NCBI GenBank assembly: GCA_963770535.1
Contig: CAVYPZ010000007.1
Span: 868,001-932,000 of the forward strand
Direction of reading: 5' to 3'
Origin: RYN-230 sp963770535
GTDB lineage: Bacteria; Actinomycetota; Actinomycetes; Streptosporangiales; Streptosporangiaceae
DNA length: 64,000 nucleotides
The translations under genes and the position numbers were made by a program. Positions 32,490 to 41,141 of the stretch are shown piece by piece. The notes below the pieces were generated by a model. It was not told the origin of the DNA. It did no database searches and saw only the letters and a program-made list of their open reading frames with translations. Every line of letters starts with the position of its first letter. The first letter of the stretch is position 1.

Positions 32490-33971
32490 ATGACGCACCC
32501 CGGCATCATCATCGACGGTGCGTCACTGACCTGCGACGAGGTCGTGGCGGTGGCCCGGGACGAGGCCCCGGTCACGATCGCCGCGGGGGCGGCCGCGGCG
32601 GCCCGCGCCGCCTGGGAGACCGCCCGCGAGGTAGCGGCCCGCCGCCCGGTATACGGCCGCACCACCGGCGTCGGCGCGAACCGCAACGTCGGGCTGGCCG
32701 AGGATCAGGTCGCCGGGCACGGGCTGCGGCTGCTGCGCAGCCACGCGGCCGGGTCCGGCCCGCTTCAGCCCCCTGACCTGGGGCGGGCCATGCTGGTGAC
32801 CCGCCTGAACCAGATCGGGGCGGGCGGCTCCGGGGTCGACCCCGCGGTGCTGGACGTCCTCGCGGACGCCCTCAACCGCGGCTTCACCCCGCCGGTGCCG
32901 CTGTACGGGGCGATCGGCACCGGCGACCTGACCGCGCTGGCCTCCACCGGCCTGTGCCTGATCGGCGAGCGGGCCTGGCGCACCGGCACCGGGCCGCCGC
33001 CCCGTTTCCCGCTCCGGCCGGCCGAGGCGCCCGGTTTCATGAGCAGCAACGCGGCCACCCTCGGCGAGGCCGCGCTGGCCTGCCACGACCTGGGCGGCCT
33101 GGTCAGCTCGGCGGTAGTGATCGCGGCGCTGTCCCTGCTCGCGGTGCGCGGCTCGCTGGAGCCCTACGCCCCGCCGGTGCACCGGGGCCGGCCGGCCGGG
33201 CAGCAGCGGGTGGCCCGCCGGATGCGGGCGCTGCTGGCCGTCCCCGTGCTGGAGAGTCCGGGGTACGAGCCCGCCCGGATCCAGGACTCCTACGGCTTCC
33301 GGGCCTTTCCCCAGGTGCACGGGCCGGCGGCCGACACGCTGGAGTACGCCGCCCAGGTGGTGACCTGCGAGCTCAACGCGGCCAGCGAGAACCCGCTCGT
33401 CGACCCGGCGGGCCAGGAGGTCTGGCATAACGGCAACTTCCACGCCGCCTACGTCGGGCTGGCCCTCGACTCGGCCCGCGCGGCGCTGTTCCAGACCGCT
33501 GCGCTGTCCGCGGCCCGGCTGGGCACGCTGGTGGAGCCGTCCTTCACCGGCCTGCACGCCTTCGCCGCGGACGCCCCGGCCGACTCGGGCGTCATGATCC
33601 TGGAGTACGTGGCCCAGTCCGCGGTGGCGGACCTGCGCCGCTTCGCCACCCCGGCGGCGCTGGGCAGCGCGGTACTGTCGCGCGGCGTGGAGGAGCACGC
33701 CGGCTTCTCCACCCAGTCGGCCCGGGCCAGCACTGACGCGGTGGCCGCCTACCGGGCCGTGCTGGCCTGCGAGCTGGCCGCCGCGGTCCGGGTGCTCCGG
33801 ATGCAGGGCCGCGCCCCGGCGGCCGGCGGCCAGCTGCGGGCCGCGTTCGACACCGCGGACGCGGTGCTCGACCCGCGCACGGCTGACCGGCCGCTGGACG
33901 CCGACCTGTCCGCCGCCGAGGGGCTTCTGGCCGGGTATGCCGCTTTTGGCCGGCCTGGCGGGGATGTCTAG
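32490..33971 (+). CDS. Aromatic amino acid ammonia-lyase family protein with altered MIO motif
   Basis: A 493-residue member of the HAL/PAL/TAL family. YGRTTGVGANRN holds the catalytic Tyr (Y55). QDSYGFRAFPQVHG, NAASENPLV and NGNFHAAYVGLALDSARAAL are standard blocks. The loop that normally reads GASGDL, whose Ala-Ser-Gly cyclises to the MIO electrophile, reads YGAIGTGDLTALAS here, so the tripeptide before Asp146 is Gly-Thr-Gly. Activity as an ordinary ammonia-lyase is therefore uncertain; it could be a mutase-like or non-MIO member. There is only a weak ribosome-binding site. No hut genes are adjacent. Confidence 0.85.
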   Translation: MTHPGIIIDGASLTCDEVVAVARDEAPVTIAAGAAAAARAAWETAREVAARRPVYGRTTGVGANRNVGLAEDQVAGHGLRLLRSHAAGSGPLQPPDLGRAMLVTRLNQIGAGGSGVDPAVLDVLADALNRGFTPPVPLYGAIGTGDLTALASTGLCLIGERAWRTGTGPPPRFPLRPAEAPGFMSSNAATLGEAALACHDLGGLVSSAVVIAALSLLAVRGSLEPYAPPVHRGRPAGQQRVARRMRALLAVPVLESPGYEPARIQDSYGFRAFPQVHGPAADTLEYAAQVVTCELNAASENPLVDPAGQEVWHNGNFHAAYVGLALDSARAALFQTAALSAARLGTLVEPSFTGLHAFAADAPADSGVMILEYVAQSAVADLRRFATPAALGSAVLSRGVEEHAGFSTQSARASTDAVAAYRAVLACELAAAVRVLRMQGRAPAAGGQLRAAFDTADAVLDPRTADRPLDADLSAAEGLLAGYAAFGRPGGDV

Positions 33972-34007
33972 GGTTATGGCACACACCAGAACGAGGAGAC
34001 CAGCCCT

Positions 34008-34115
34008 GTGAGCGACGTCCGGTTCCGGCTCGTGAGGGTGGGCCGTCAGGCCCGGCCGAGCGGCCGGCGGGGTTCGGGTCGCCGGACGGCGCGAACCCCG
34101 GAGGAGACACTGTGA
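34008..34115 (+). CDS. Possible 35-residue leader peptide
   Basis: GTG 34008 follows GAGGAG at good spacing and opens a 35-codon basic frame (MSDVRFRLVRVGRQ at the start, RTPEETL at the end). Its TGA overlaps the GTG of the molybdenum hydroxylase large subunit gene. It could couple translation of the operon, or be the relic of a deleted gene. Coding status is speculative. Confidence 0.3.
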   Translation: MSDVRFRLVRVGRQARPSGRRGSGRRTARTPEETL

Positions 34116-36367
34116 GCATCCTTGGCACCCGGGTGGTGCGGACCGAAGATCCGCGGTTGCTCACCCGGGGCGGCGTCTACACCGATGATCTGCGGATCCC
34201 GGAGCTGGACGGGGCGGCCCGGATCACGTTCGTGCGCAGCCCCATCGCGCACGCCCGGATTACCGGCATCGACACCGGGGCGGCCCTGGCCTCCCCGGGC
34301 GTCGTCGCCGTGCTGACCGCGGCCGACATGGACGATGTCCCCCCGGGCCAGGGGCGGCCGACCACGGAGCCGCTGCTGGCCACCGACCGGGTCCGCTACG
34401 TCGGGGAAGCCGTCGCGATCGTGCTCACCGAGCAGGGCTACCAGGGCGAGGACGCGGCCGAGATGGTCAGCGTGGATTATGACCCGCTGCCTGCCGTGGT
34501 GGATTTCGACGACGCGCTGGCCGGCCGCACGCTGCTGTTCGAGGGCACCGACTCCAACGTGATCGGGTCCGGCGGCGAGCCAGCCCCGCCGGGCGCGTTC
34601 GACGGCTGCGAGGTCGTGGTCCGGCGCACGTTCCCCAACCAGCGGCTCGCGCCGCTGCCGCTGGAGGGCCGGGCGGCCGCGGCGCGCTGGGCGGACGGCC
34701 GGCTGACGCTGTGGGCCAGTACCCAGAACGCGCAGCTGGCCCGCGATGCCCTGGCCGCGGCGGTCGGGCTGGACGCCGCAGCGGTCCGGGTCATCGCCCC
34801 CGATGTGGGCGGCGGCTTCGGCGCCAAGATCGCCACGGACCGGGACACGATCATCGTCGCCTGGGCGGCCAGGCACCTCGGACGCGCGGTGCGCTGGGTG
34901 GAAACCCGGAACGAGAACCTGCTCGGCATGGTGCACGGCCGGGCCCAGCGGCACACGATCACGATCGGCGGCCGCCGCGACGGCCGGATCCTCGCCTATC
35001 ACCTGGACATCGTCCAGGACGCGGGGGCCTACCCGCGGGGCGCCACCTTCCTGCCCGGGCTCACCCTGCTGATGGCCAGCGGCGTCTACGACCTGCCGTA
35101 CTGCGGGGCGGCGTTCCGCTCGGTGCTGACCAGCACCATGCCGATCGGCGCCTACCGGGGTGCGGGGCGGCCGGAGGCCACGGCCGCGATCGAGCGGGCC
35201 GTGGACCTGTTCGCCGCGGAGATCGGGATGGACCCCGCCGACGTGCGCAGGCGGAACGTGGTGGCACCTGCGGCGTTCCCGTACACCACCCCCAGCGGCG
35301 CCGTCTACGACACGGGGGAGTACGCGGCCGCGCTGGACGCGGTGCTGGACGGGGCGGGCTACAAGGAACTGCGCGAGGAACAGGCGCGGCTGCGCGCGGG
35401 GGACGGCCCGGTCCAGCTCGGCATCGGCCTGGCCACCTACGTGGAGATCACCGCCGGGGACGGCGGGGGCGAGACGTCGCGGGTGGTGGTGGACGGCACC
35501 GGGGCGGCCACCGTGTACACCGGCAGCTCCCCGCACGGCCAGGGCCACCAGACCGCGTTCGCGATGCTGGTCACCGACCAGCTCGGCATCCCGATGGACC
35601 GGATCACCGTCATCCACGGGGACACCGATCAGGTGCCCACCGGGGTCGGCACCTTCGGCTCCCGCTCGCTCCAGCTGGGCGGCACCGCGGTCCACCAGGC
35701 GGCGCTCGAGGTCAAGGACCAGGCGCGCGAGGTGGCCGCGGGCATGATCGAGGCTAGCCAGGCGGACCTGGAGCTGGACACGGCCACCGGCACCTGGCAG
35801 GTCCGCGGCGACCCGGACACCGCGCTGACCTGGGCGCAGGTCGCCGCGCAGGCCGGGCCGGGCGGGCTCGCCGCCGAGGTCGACTTCCGCGCGGCCAGCC
35901 CCACGTTCCCGTTCGGGGCGCACCTGGCCGTCGTCGAGGTGGACACCCAGACCGGGAAGGCCACCCTGATCCGCCACGTCACCGTGGACGACGCCGGGAA
36001 GGTGCTGAACCCGGTGCTGGCCGAAGGGCAGCGGCACGGCGGGATCGCCCAGGGCGCGGCGCAGGCACTGCTGGAAGAGATGCGCTACGACGCCGAGGGC
36101 AACCCGCTGACCAGCACCCTGGCCGACTACGCGGCGATCACCGCTGCCGAGCTGCCGTCGTTCGAACTGCTCACGATGGAGACCCCCACCAGCGTCAACG
36201 CCCTGGGGGTCAAGGGCATCGGCGAGGCCGGGACGATCGGCGCCACCCCGGCCGTGCACAACGCGATCATCGACGCGGTCGCCCACCTGGGGGTGCGGCA
36301 CATCGACATGCCGGCCACGCCGCAGCGGGTCTGGGCGGCCATCAACGAGGCGAAAGGCAGCGCGTGA
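34112..36367 (+). CDS. Xanthine dehydrogenase/form II CoxL-like molybdopterin subunit
   Basis: A 751-residue large subunit of a molybdenum hydroxylase. LLTRGGVYTDDLRIP starts the fold and APDVGGGFGAKI is the Q-loop region. The active-site loop IGAYRGAGRPEA is the AYRGAGR form II signature, not the AYXCSFR of true aerobic CO dehydrogenase. The catalytic Glu is in KGIGEAGTIGA near the C-terminus. The substrate is probably a heterocycle or aldehyde. GTG 34112 has GGAGGA upstream. Its TGA overlaps the next gene. Gene order large-small-medium is seen in many form II clusters. Confidence 0.92.
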   Translation: MSILGTRVVRTEDPRLLTRGGVYTDDLRIPELDGAARITFVRSPIAHARITGIDTGAALASPGVVAVLTAADMDDVPPGQGRPTTEPLLATDRVRYVGEAVAIVLTEQGYQGEDAAEMVSVDYDPLPAVVDFDDALAGRTLLFEGTDSNVIGSGGEPAPPGAFDGCEVVVRRTFPNQRLAPLPLEGRAAAARWADGRLTLWASTQNAQLARDALAAAVGLDAAAVRVIAPDVGGGFGAKIATDRDTIIVAWAARHLGRAVRWVETRNENLLGMVHGRAQRHTITIGGRRDGRILAYHLDIVQDAGAYPRGATFLPGLTLLMASGVYDLPYCGAAFRSVLTSTMPIGAYRGAGRPEATAAIERAVDLFAAEIGMDPADVRRRNVVAPAAFPYTTPSGAVYDTGEYAAALDAVLDGAGYKELREEQARLRAGDGPVQLGIGLATYVEITAGDGGGETSRVVVDGTGAATVYTGSSPHGQGHQTAFAMLVTDQLGIPMDRITVIHGDTDQVPTGVGTFGSRSLQLGGTAVHQAALEVKDQAREVAAGMIEASQADLELDTATGTWQVRGDPDTALTWAQVAAQAGPGGLAAEVDFRAASPTFPFGAHLAVVEVDTQTGKATLIRHVTVDDAGKVLNPVLAEGQRHGGIAQGAAQALLEEMRYDAEGNPLTSTLADYAAITAAELPSFELLTMETPTSVNALGVKGIGEAGTIGATPAVHNAIIDAVAHLGVRHIDMPATPQRVWAAINEAKGSA

Positions 36368-36927
36368 AGGTCTCAGTAATCGTGAACGGCGCCGCGGTGG
36401 AGGCCGATGTGGAGGACCGGACGCTGCTCGTGCACTTCCTGCGCGAGACGGCGGGCCTGACCGCCACCAACATCGGGTGTGACACCACCTCATGCGGCGC
36501 GTGCACCGTGCTGCTCGACGGCGAGTCGGTGAAGTCGTGCACCGTCCTCGCGGCCCAGGCGGACGGCCGCCAGGTGACCACCGTGGAAGGACTGGCCGGC
36601 CCCGGCGGCGAGCTGCACCCCATGCAGCGCGCGTTCCGCGCTGAGCACGGGCTGCAGTGCGGGTTCTGCACCCCCGGCATGGTCATGGCGTCGGTGTCCC
36701 TGCTGCGGGAAAATCCCCACCCGACCGAGTCCGAGGTCCGGGCCGGGCTGGAGGGCAACCTCTGCCGGTGCACCGGCTACCACAACATCGTCCGGGCCGT
36801 GCTGGCCGCCTCGGAGGTGCCGGCCAGCACGGAGGTCCCGGCTGGCGCGGAGGCGGAGCCGGCCGGCGCGGAGGTCCCGGCTGGCGCGGAGGTCCCGGCT
36901 GGCACGGAGGCGGAGCCGGCCCCATGA
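36364..36927 (+). CDS. (2Fe-2S) small subunit of the molybdenum hydroxylase
   Basis: A 187-residue CoxS-type subunit with two 2Fe-2S clusters. The plant-type cluster is held by CDTTSCGACTVLLDG plus a later Cys, and the alpha-helical cluster by QCGFCTPGM and NLCRCTGYHNIV. It passes electrons from molybdenum to FAD. Beyond residue 150 it has a low-complexity tail of repeated EVPAGAE/AEPAGAE units encoded by 18- to 30-bp tandem repeats at about 36823-36920, absent from typical homologues. The GTG start overlaps the upstream TGA, and the stop overlaps the next ATG. Confidence 0.94.
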   Translation: MKVSVIVNGAAVEADVEDRTLLVHFLRETAGLTATNIGCDTTSCGACTVLLDGESVKSCTVLAAQADGRQVTTVEGLAGPGGELHPMQRAFRAEHGLQCGFCTPGMVMASVSLLRENPHPTESEVRAGLEGNLCRCTGYHNIVRAVLAASEVPASTEVPAGAEAEPAGAEVPAGAEVPAGTEAEPAP

Positions 36928-37745
36928 TCCCTGCACCGTTTACCTACCACCGGGCGGGCTCCGTCGCGGAAGCCCTCGATCTGGTCGCCGACCACGGCGA
37001 CGACGCCAAGTTCCTGGCCGGCGGTCATTCGCTGCTGCCGCTCATGAAACTGCGGCTGGCCATGCCGGAGGTGCTTATCGACCTCGGCTCCTTGCGGGAG
37101 CTCAGCTACGTCCGCGAGGAGGGCGGGCACATCGCGATCGGGGCGCTGACCCGCCACCATGACCTGGAGCACTCCGGTCTGCTGGCCCGGGCCGTGCCGC
37201 TGCTCGCGCACGCCGCAGGCCAGGTAGGCGACCCGCAGGTCCGGCACCGGGGCACGATCGGCGGGTCGCTCGCCCACAGCGACCCCGCGTCCGACCTGCC
37301 CGCCACCGTCCTCGCGCTGGACGCCACGCTGGTGGCCCGCGGCCCGTCCGGCACCCGGGAGATCGCGGCCGCCGATTTCTTCCAGGGCCTGTTCGAGACC
37401 GCACTGGAGCCGGACGAGCTGCTCACCGAGATCCAGGTCCCGGTGCCCGCCCCGGACGCGGCGGGCTGGTCCTTCCAGAAGTTCACCAAGCGCGCCATCG
37501 ACTGGGCCATCGTCGGGGTCGCGGTGCAGGGCACGGCGGTCGCGCTGGTGAACATGGCGGGCACGCCGGTGCGGGCCGCGGGGGTGGAGCGCGCGCTGGC
37601 CGCGGGCGCCACGCCGGCGGACGCGGCCGCGCACGCCGCCGAGGGCACCACCCCCGGCGATGACATCAACGCCAGCCCGGCCTATCGTGAGCATCTCGCC
37701 CGGGTTCTCGTGCAGCGGGCGCTGGTGGAGGCGCAGGCTGTCTGA
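36924..37745 (+). CDS. FAD-binding medium subunit of the molybdenum hydroxylase
   Basis: A 273-residue CoxM-type subunit. FTYHRAGSVAEALDLVADHG, FLAGGHSLLPLMKLRLAMPE and RGTIGGSLAHSDPASDLPA are the FAD-binding signatures (AGGxSLxPxM and TIGGSxxxxDPAxDxP). It accepts electrons from the iron-sulfur subunit and reduces the terminal acceptor. The ATG overlaps the upstream stop by 4 bp. No maturation genes of the CoxDEF type are seen on either side. Confidence 0.94.
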   Translation: MIPAPFTYHRAGSVAEALDLVADHGDDAKFLAGGHSLLPLMKLRLAMPEVLIDLGSLRELSYVREEGGHIAIGALTRHHDLEHSGLLARAVPLLAHAAGQVGDPQVRHRGTIGGSLAHSDPASDLPATVLALDATLVARGPSGTREIAAADFFQGLFETALEPDELLTEIQVPVPAPDAAGWSFQKFTKRAIDWAIVGVAVQGTAVALVNMAGTPVRAAGVERALAAGATPADAAAHAAEGTTPGDDINASPAYREHLARVLVQRALVEAQAV

Positions 37746-37785
37746 AGCACGGTCCGCCGCAAGCCCTTTCCGCACTGGGAGAATC

Positions 37786-38904
37786 ATGAGCGCTCGCACC
37801 ACGCCGCCCTTCCGTGCCGACCACGTGGGCAGCCTGCTCCGGCCGGCCAGGCTGCTCGCGGCCCGGGAGGATTTCGCGGCCGGGCGGATCGCGGCGGAGC
37901 AGCTGCGCGACGCCGAGGACGCCGCGATCGCCGACGTGGTCAGGATGCAGGAGAACGCCGGCCTGCAGTCGGCCACCGACGGGGAGTTCCGCCGCGCCTC
38001 GTGGCACATGGACTTCATCTACCAGCTGGGCGGGATCGGCCAGGCCCAGGGCAACCTGTCGGTCAAGTTCCACAACCCGGCCGGCGACATCGAGTACACC
38101 CCGGCCGCGCTCACCGTGACCCGCAAGGTCGGCCTGGACCACACGATCTTCGGCCCGGACTTCGAGTACCTGAAGTCGGTCGTGACCACGGCCGTGCCGA
38201 AGCAGACGATCCCGTCACCCAACATGGTCCACTACCGCGGCGGCCCGGCGATGATCGACCCGGCCGTGTACCCGGACGTCGAGGAGTTCTGGGCCGACCT
38301 GGCCGCGGCCTACGCCGACGAGGTGTCCCGCCTGGCCGCGCTGGGCTGCACCTACCTGCAGTTCGACGACACCAGCCTGGCCTACCTCAACGATCCTGCC
38401 CAGCGCGCCGAGATCGCCGCGCGCGGCGACGACGCCGAGCACCTGCACCTGCGCTACATCAAGCAGGTCAACGCGGCCCTGGCCGGCAAGCCCGAAGGCC
38501 TGGCCGTGACCACTCATCTGTGCCGGGGTAATTTCCAGTCGTCCTGGGCCGCGTCCGGCAGCTACGACTTCGTGGCCGAGGCGCTGTTCGGCGAGCTGAA
38601 CGTGGACGGGTTCTTCCTGGAGTTCGACGACGAGCGCTCCGGCGGGTTCGAGCCGCTGCGCTTCGTGCCGCCCGGCAAGATGGTCGTGCTGGGCCTGGTG
38701 ACGACGAAGCGCGGCGAGCTGGAGAATCCCGACGACCTCAAGCGGCGGCTCGACGAGGCGTCGCGGTTCGTGCCGCTGGAGCAGCTGTGCCTGTCCGGCC
38801 AGTGCGGGTTCTCGTCCACGGTCGAGGGCAATGCGCTCAGCTACGATGAGGAAGTCGCCAAGCTCGAGCTCATAGTCAGGGTGGCGGCCGACGTCTGGGG
38901 CTGA
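37786..38904 (+). CDS. Cobalamin-independent methionine synthase-like protein (YxjG/YxjH type)
   Basis: A 372-residue protein related to the catalytic C-terminal domain of MetE. FRADHVGSLLRP is the standard start. Zinc ligands are visible as TTHLCRGN (His, Cys region), FFLEFDDE (Glu) and CLSGQCGFSS (Cys). It lacks the MetE N-terminal half, so it may use a methyl donor other than methyl-tetrahydrofolate-polyglutamate, such as a thiol transfer substrate. It is 40 bp downstream of the molybdenum hydroxylase operon on the same strand and possibly co-expressed. Confidence 0.88.
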   Translation: MSARTTPPFRADHVGSLLRPARLLAAREDFAAGRIAAEQLRDAEDAAIADVVRMQENAGLQSATDGEFRRASWHMDFIYQLGGIGQAQGNLSVKFHNPAGDIEYTPAALTVTRKVGLDHTIFGPDFEYLKSVVTTAVPKQTIPSPNMVHYRGGPAMIDPAVYPDVEEFWADLAAAYADEVSRLAALGCTYLQFDDTSLAYLNDPAQRAEIAARGDDAEHLHLRYIKQVNAALAGKPEGLAVTTHLCRGNFQSSWAASGSYDFVAEALFGELNVDGFFLEFDDERSGGFEPLRFVPPGKMVVLGLVTTKRGELENPDDLKRRLDEASRFVPLEQLCLSGQCGFSSTVEGNALSYDEEVAKLELIVRVAADVWG

Positions 38905-39100
38905 ACGGCCCGGCCTGGCCCCCCGGAGCTGGGCGTATAGGGGTGAAGGGCGCATACCTGCGTCCCGGCCTGAAGAGCCGGCTACCTCTTAACCCAAAAA
39001 CGCGCATCCCTGGAGCCACAGGCGCTACCTTTACCCTGCGCCGCCGGGCTGATCAGGCCCGGGTTTCTGGCGCATTTTTAGACATCCCCGTCGTTATTCA

Positions 39101-39121
39101 CCCCCGGGCGCTGCCCGGGGG
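39101..39121 (+). terminator. 9-bp GC hairpin upstream of the DUF397 gene
   Basis: CCCCCGGGC (39101-39109) pairs perfectly with GCCCGGGGG (39113-39121). It lies within the 236-bp gap after the MetE-like gene, 20 bp before the DUF397 start. It could end the upstream transcript or act on the DUF397 leader. Nothing else is recognised in that gap. Confidence 0.4.
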
Positions 39122-39140
39122 CTTCCGTGGTGAGGTAGCA

Positions 39141-39356
39141 ATGGCCGAGGATCGTACTAAGTCTGTTCCGGGTTCTGCCGCTGGCGCCACGTGGCGCAAG
39201 AGCACGTTCAGTGCCTATAACGGCTCATGTGTGGAAGTGGCCGACCTTGCGCCAGGCCAGATCGGCGTCCGCGACTCAAAGGCCGGCCCGCACAGTCCCG
39301 TGCTCGTGTTCGGCCGCGCGGAGTGGGCGTCGTTCCTGCGCGGCCTCAAGGGCTAA
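39141..39356 (+). CDS. DUF397 domain protein
   Basis: A 71-residue DUF397 protein. WRKSTFSAYNGSCVEVADL and VRDSKAGPHSPVLVFGRAEW followed by FLRGLKG are the whole domain. DUF397 proteins are the small partners of XRE/DUF5753 regulators in actinobacteria and may be antagonists of them. Here the pair is convergent and the stops overlap (TAA 39354-39356 against TAG 39353-39355), instead of the more usual same-strand order. Confidence 0.93.
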   Translation: MAEDRTKSVPGSAAGATWRKSTFSAYNGSCVEVADLAPGQIGVRDSKAGPHSPVLVFGRAEWASFLRGLKG

Positions 39357-40246
39357 GCCCGCTCGCCGGCTACCCAGTGGGTACGCGCGGCGGCGCTGAT
39401 CATCGCCCGTGACTGGTCTTTGTCCGCAGCGGTCGCGGTAAGTGATTCAAACGTCACCCGGTATCTGAAGACGTGCTCGTCAGCCTCCAGGTAGTAGGCG
39501 CCTGTGAGGTGCTCGACCTCGACCATGTCGCCGAGCAGCATGTCGTGGACCGGGTCGAAATGCAGGTAGGAAAAGGCTCCCGTGCCTATCGGGTGCGCAC
39601 CTGCGAGCGGGAGGACGCGGAGCGTCACATTGGGCAGCGTCGTGAGTTCTTCCAGGCGGAGCAACTGCGCCTGCATCACCGCGTGGTCACCGAATCTCCG
39701 GTACAGGGTGGATTCGTCGATGACGACCGACAGCCTCAGCGGCGGGTGGCGGTCGAGCAGCTGGGCCTGGCGCCGCCGTCTTATCTTTATCCGGCGTTCC
39801 GCGTCCCCCGGTGGCAGCTTGAACATCTCCTGATACCCGGCCAGGACGTGCCGGGCATAAGCGTCAGTCTGGATGAGGCCGGGAACAATCTGCGGATCCC
39901 AGATCCACACGGCGTCCGCCTCGGCTTCGGCGTAAAGGTATGTGGCGTAGTCCGCGGGGAATCCCGCGGTCGCCGATTCGAGCCAGCTCGACGCGGCCGA
40001 CTCGCTCAGCAGGGCCAGGATCTGCTCACGGTGAGCGGGCTCAACCTGGTAAAGGTCGAACAGTTTCCTGAGATCGGCCAGCTTGACGCCGATCCGGTGG
40101 GTCTCGATCCGGCTGACCTTCGACCCGGACCAGCCGAGGAGCTCCGCGGCCTGATCCCCGGTTAAATCGGCGCGCTCACGCAGGCGGCGTAGCTCGGCGG
40201 CGAGCCTGCGGCGCCTGATGGTCTGGCTGGCGCGGTCAGAGGGCAT
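39353..40246 (-). CDS. XRE-family regulator with DUF5753 domain
   Basis: A 297-residue protein. Residues 10-70 form an XRE helix-turn-helix (LRERADLTGDQAAELLGWS, then SKVSRIETHRIGV). The rest is DUF5753 (VPGLIQTDAYARHVL, RRRRQAQLL, VIDESTLYRRFG, VLPLAGAHPIGTGAFSYLHF). Relatives regulate sporulation and antibiotic genes with a DUF397 partner. ATG 40246. Two 19-bp direct repeats 31-70 bp upstream are candidate operators. Confidence 0.93.
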   Translation of the reverse strand: MPSDRASQTIRRRRLAAELRRLRERADLTGDQAAELLGWSGSKVSRIETHRIGVKLADLRKLFDLYQVEPAHREQILALLSESAASSWLESATAGFPADYATYLYAEAEADAVWIWDPQIVPGLIQTDAYARHVLAGYQEMFKLPPGDAERRIKIRRRRQAQLLDRHPPLRLSVVIDESTLYRRFGDHAVMQAQLLRLEELTTLPNVTLRVLPLAGAHPIGTGAFSYLHFDPVHDMLLGDMVEVEHLTGAYYLEADEHVFRYRVTFESLTATAADKDQSRAMISAAARTHWVAGERA

Positions 40247-40276
40247 CGATCCGCTCCTCCGGCGTGGGGGTGGGCC

Positions 40277-40316
40277 GGTGGCGTGTCACTAACTGCTGGT
40301 GGCGTGTCACTAACTG
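40277..40316. repeat. Two 19-bp direct repeats, 21-bp period, upstream of XRE gene
   Basis: GGTGGCGTGTCACTAACTG occurs at 40277-40295 and again at 40298-40316, two bases apart. The 21-bp period places both on the same helix face. They lie in the promoter region of the XRE gene, and each contains GTGTCAC. Confidence 0.7.
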
Positions 40317-40432
40317 ACAGCGTAAAGCCAGGTGAGGCCGTACGTGAAGGTTGCCTAACCAACTGCGGGCAATCTGCACTGCACCTTGCCCGCCTGCAGC
40401 GGGGTGGGAATCTGACCCGGGCACGCGCCGGT

Positions 40433-41047
40433 TCAGCGGTGCACCGCGGCGAGCAGTGCCGCGTACGAGCGGACCAGGGCCGCATGCTCCCGGGCCAGCA
40501 GCGGGCTGTCCGGCCGGCAGCCCTCGGCGACCCACTCGTCGGAGAGATCCATGGCCTCGGTGCGGTACACCGCGGCGGGGCGGACCGCGTCGGCCGGCTC
40601 GCCGTAGAGGAACGTGTACAGGCGGGTGAGCGCCTCGACGAGCTCGTCGACCGGGTCGCTGTCGGCATGCTGCTCAGCGTGCTGGCGCTGCCGGTGCACC
40701 CGCCACCAGTCCACCTCCAGCCGGGCGGCCTCGGCCACGTCCCGCGGCTCGCCGTAACTGATCTTCACCAGGCCGTAGAAGCGGCGCATGCACCGCCGGG
40801 CGGCCCCGGGGTCGTTATCCACGGGTGCCCACAGCTGGTTGGCCCGCAGCACCAGCCAGGCACCGTGCAGGGTCCGCACCCAGTCCATCCCGAACCCGGC
40901 GCGGACCAGCCCGACGGACGCCCGCAGCACCCCGGGCCAGTCGCGCTGGTAGTAGCCGACCCAGGCGCGGTACTCCAGGTCCGCCACCCGCAGCGGGTCG
41001 AACGAGCGGAGCCGCCCCGGGCTGGCCCCGGGCGCACTGATCCCCAT
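40433..41047 (-). CDS. Conserved actinobacterial protein of unknown function
   Basis: A 204-residue soluble protein without a named domain that I recognise. LRSFDPLRVADLEYRAWVGY, then WPGVLRASVGLVR and FGLVKISYGEP, are the most patterned parts. It is mainly alpha-helical and rich in Arg and Trp. Start ATG 41047 is chosen; an upstream extension to 41095 lacks a ribosome-binding site. It is divergent from the hydrolase-ABC gene. Confidence 0.7.
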   Translation of the reverse strand: MGISAPGASPGRLRSFDPLRVADLEYRAWVGYYQRDWPGVLRASVGLVRAGFGMDWVRTLHGAWLVLRANQLWAPVDNDPGAARRCMRRFYGLVKISYGEPRDVAEAARLEVDWWRVHRQRQHAEQHADSDPVDELVEALTRLYTFLYGEPADAVRPAAVYRTEAMDLSDEWVAEGCRPDSPLLAREHAALVRSYAALLAAVHR

Positions 41048-41141
41048 GGTCCGCCTCCCCCCTGGCTTGCGGAGAACTCCTTGCTGAGAACTCACTGTGA
41101 CCCGGCCCGGAGGATCCGCGCCGCGTTGCTACCGTCCAGGC

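Noticed and set aside
34112..37745. Aerobic carbon monoxide dehydrogenase
   Set aside because: The large subunit has AYRGAGR instead of the AYXCSFR loop of true CO dehydrogenase, and no cox maturation genes are present.
40277..40316. Start of a CRISPR array
   Set aside because: Only two copies with a 2-bp gap, no spacers and no cas genes; an operator is more likely.
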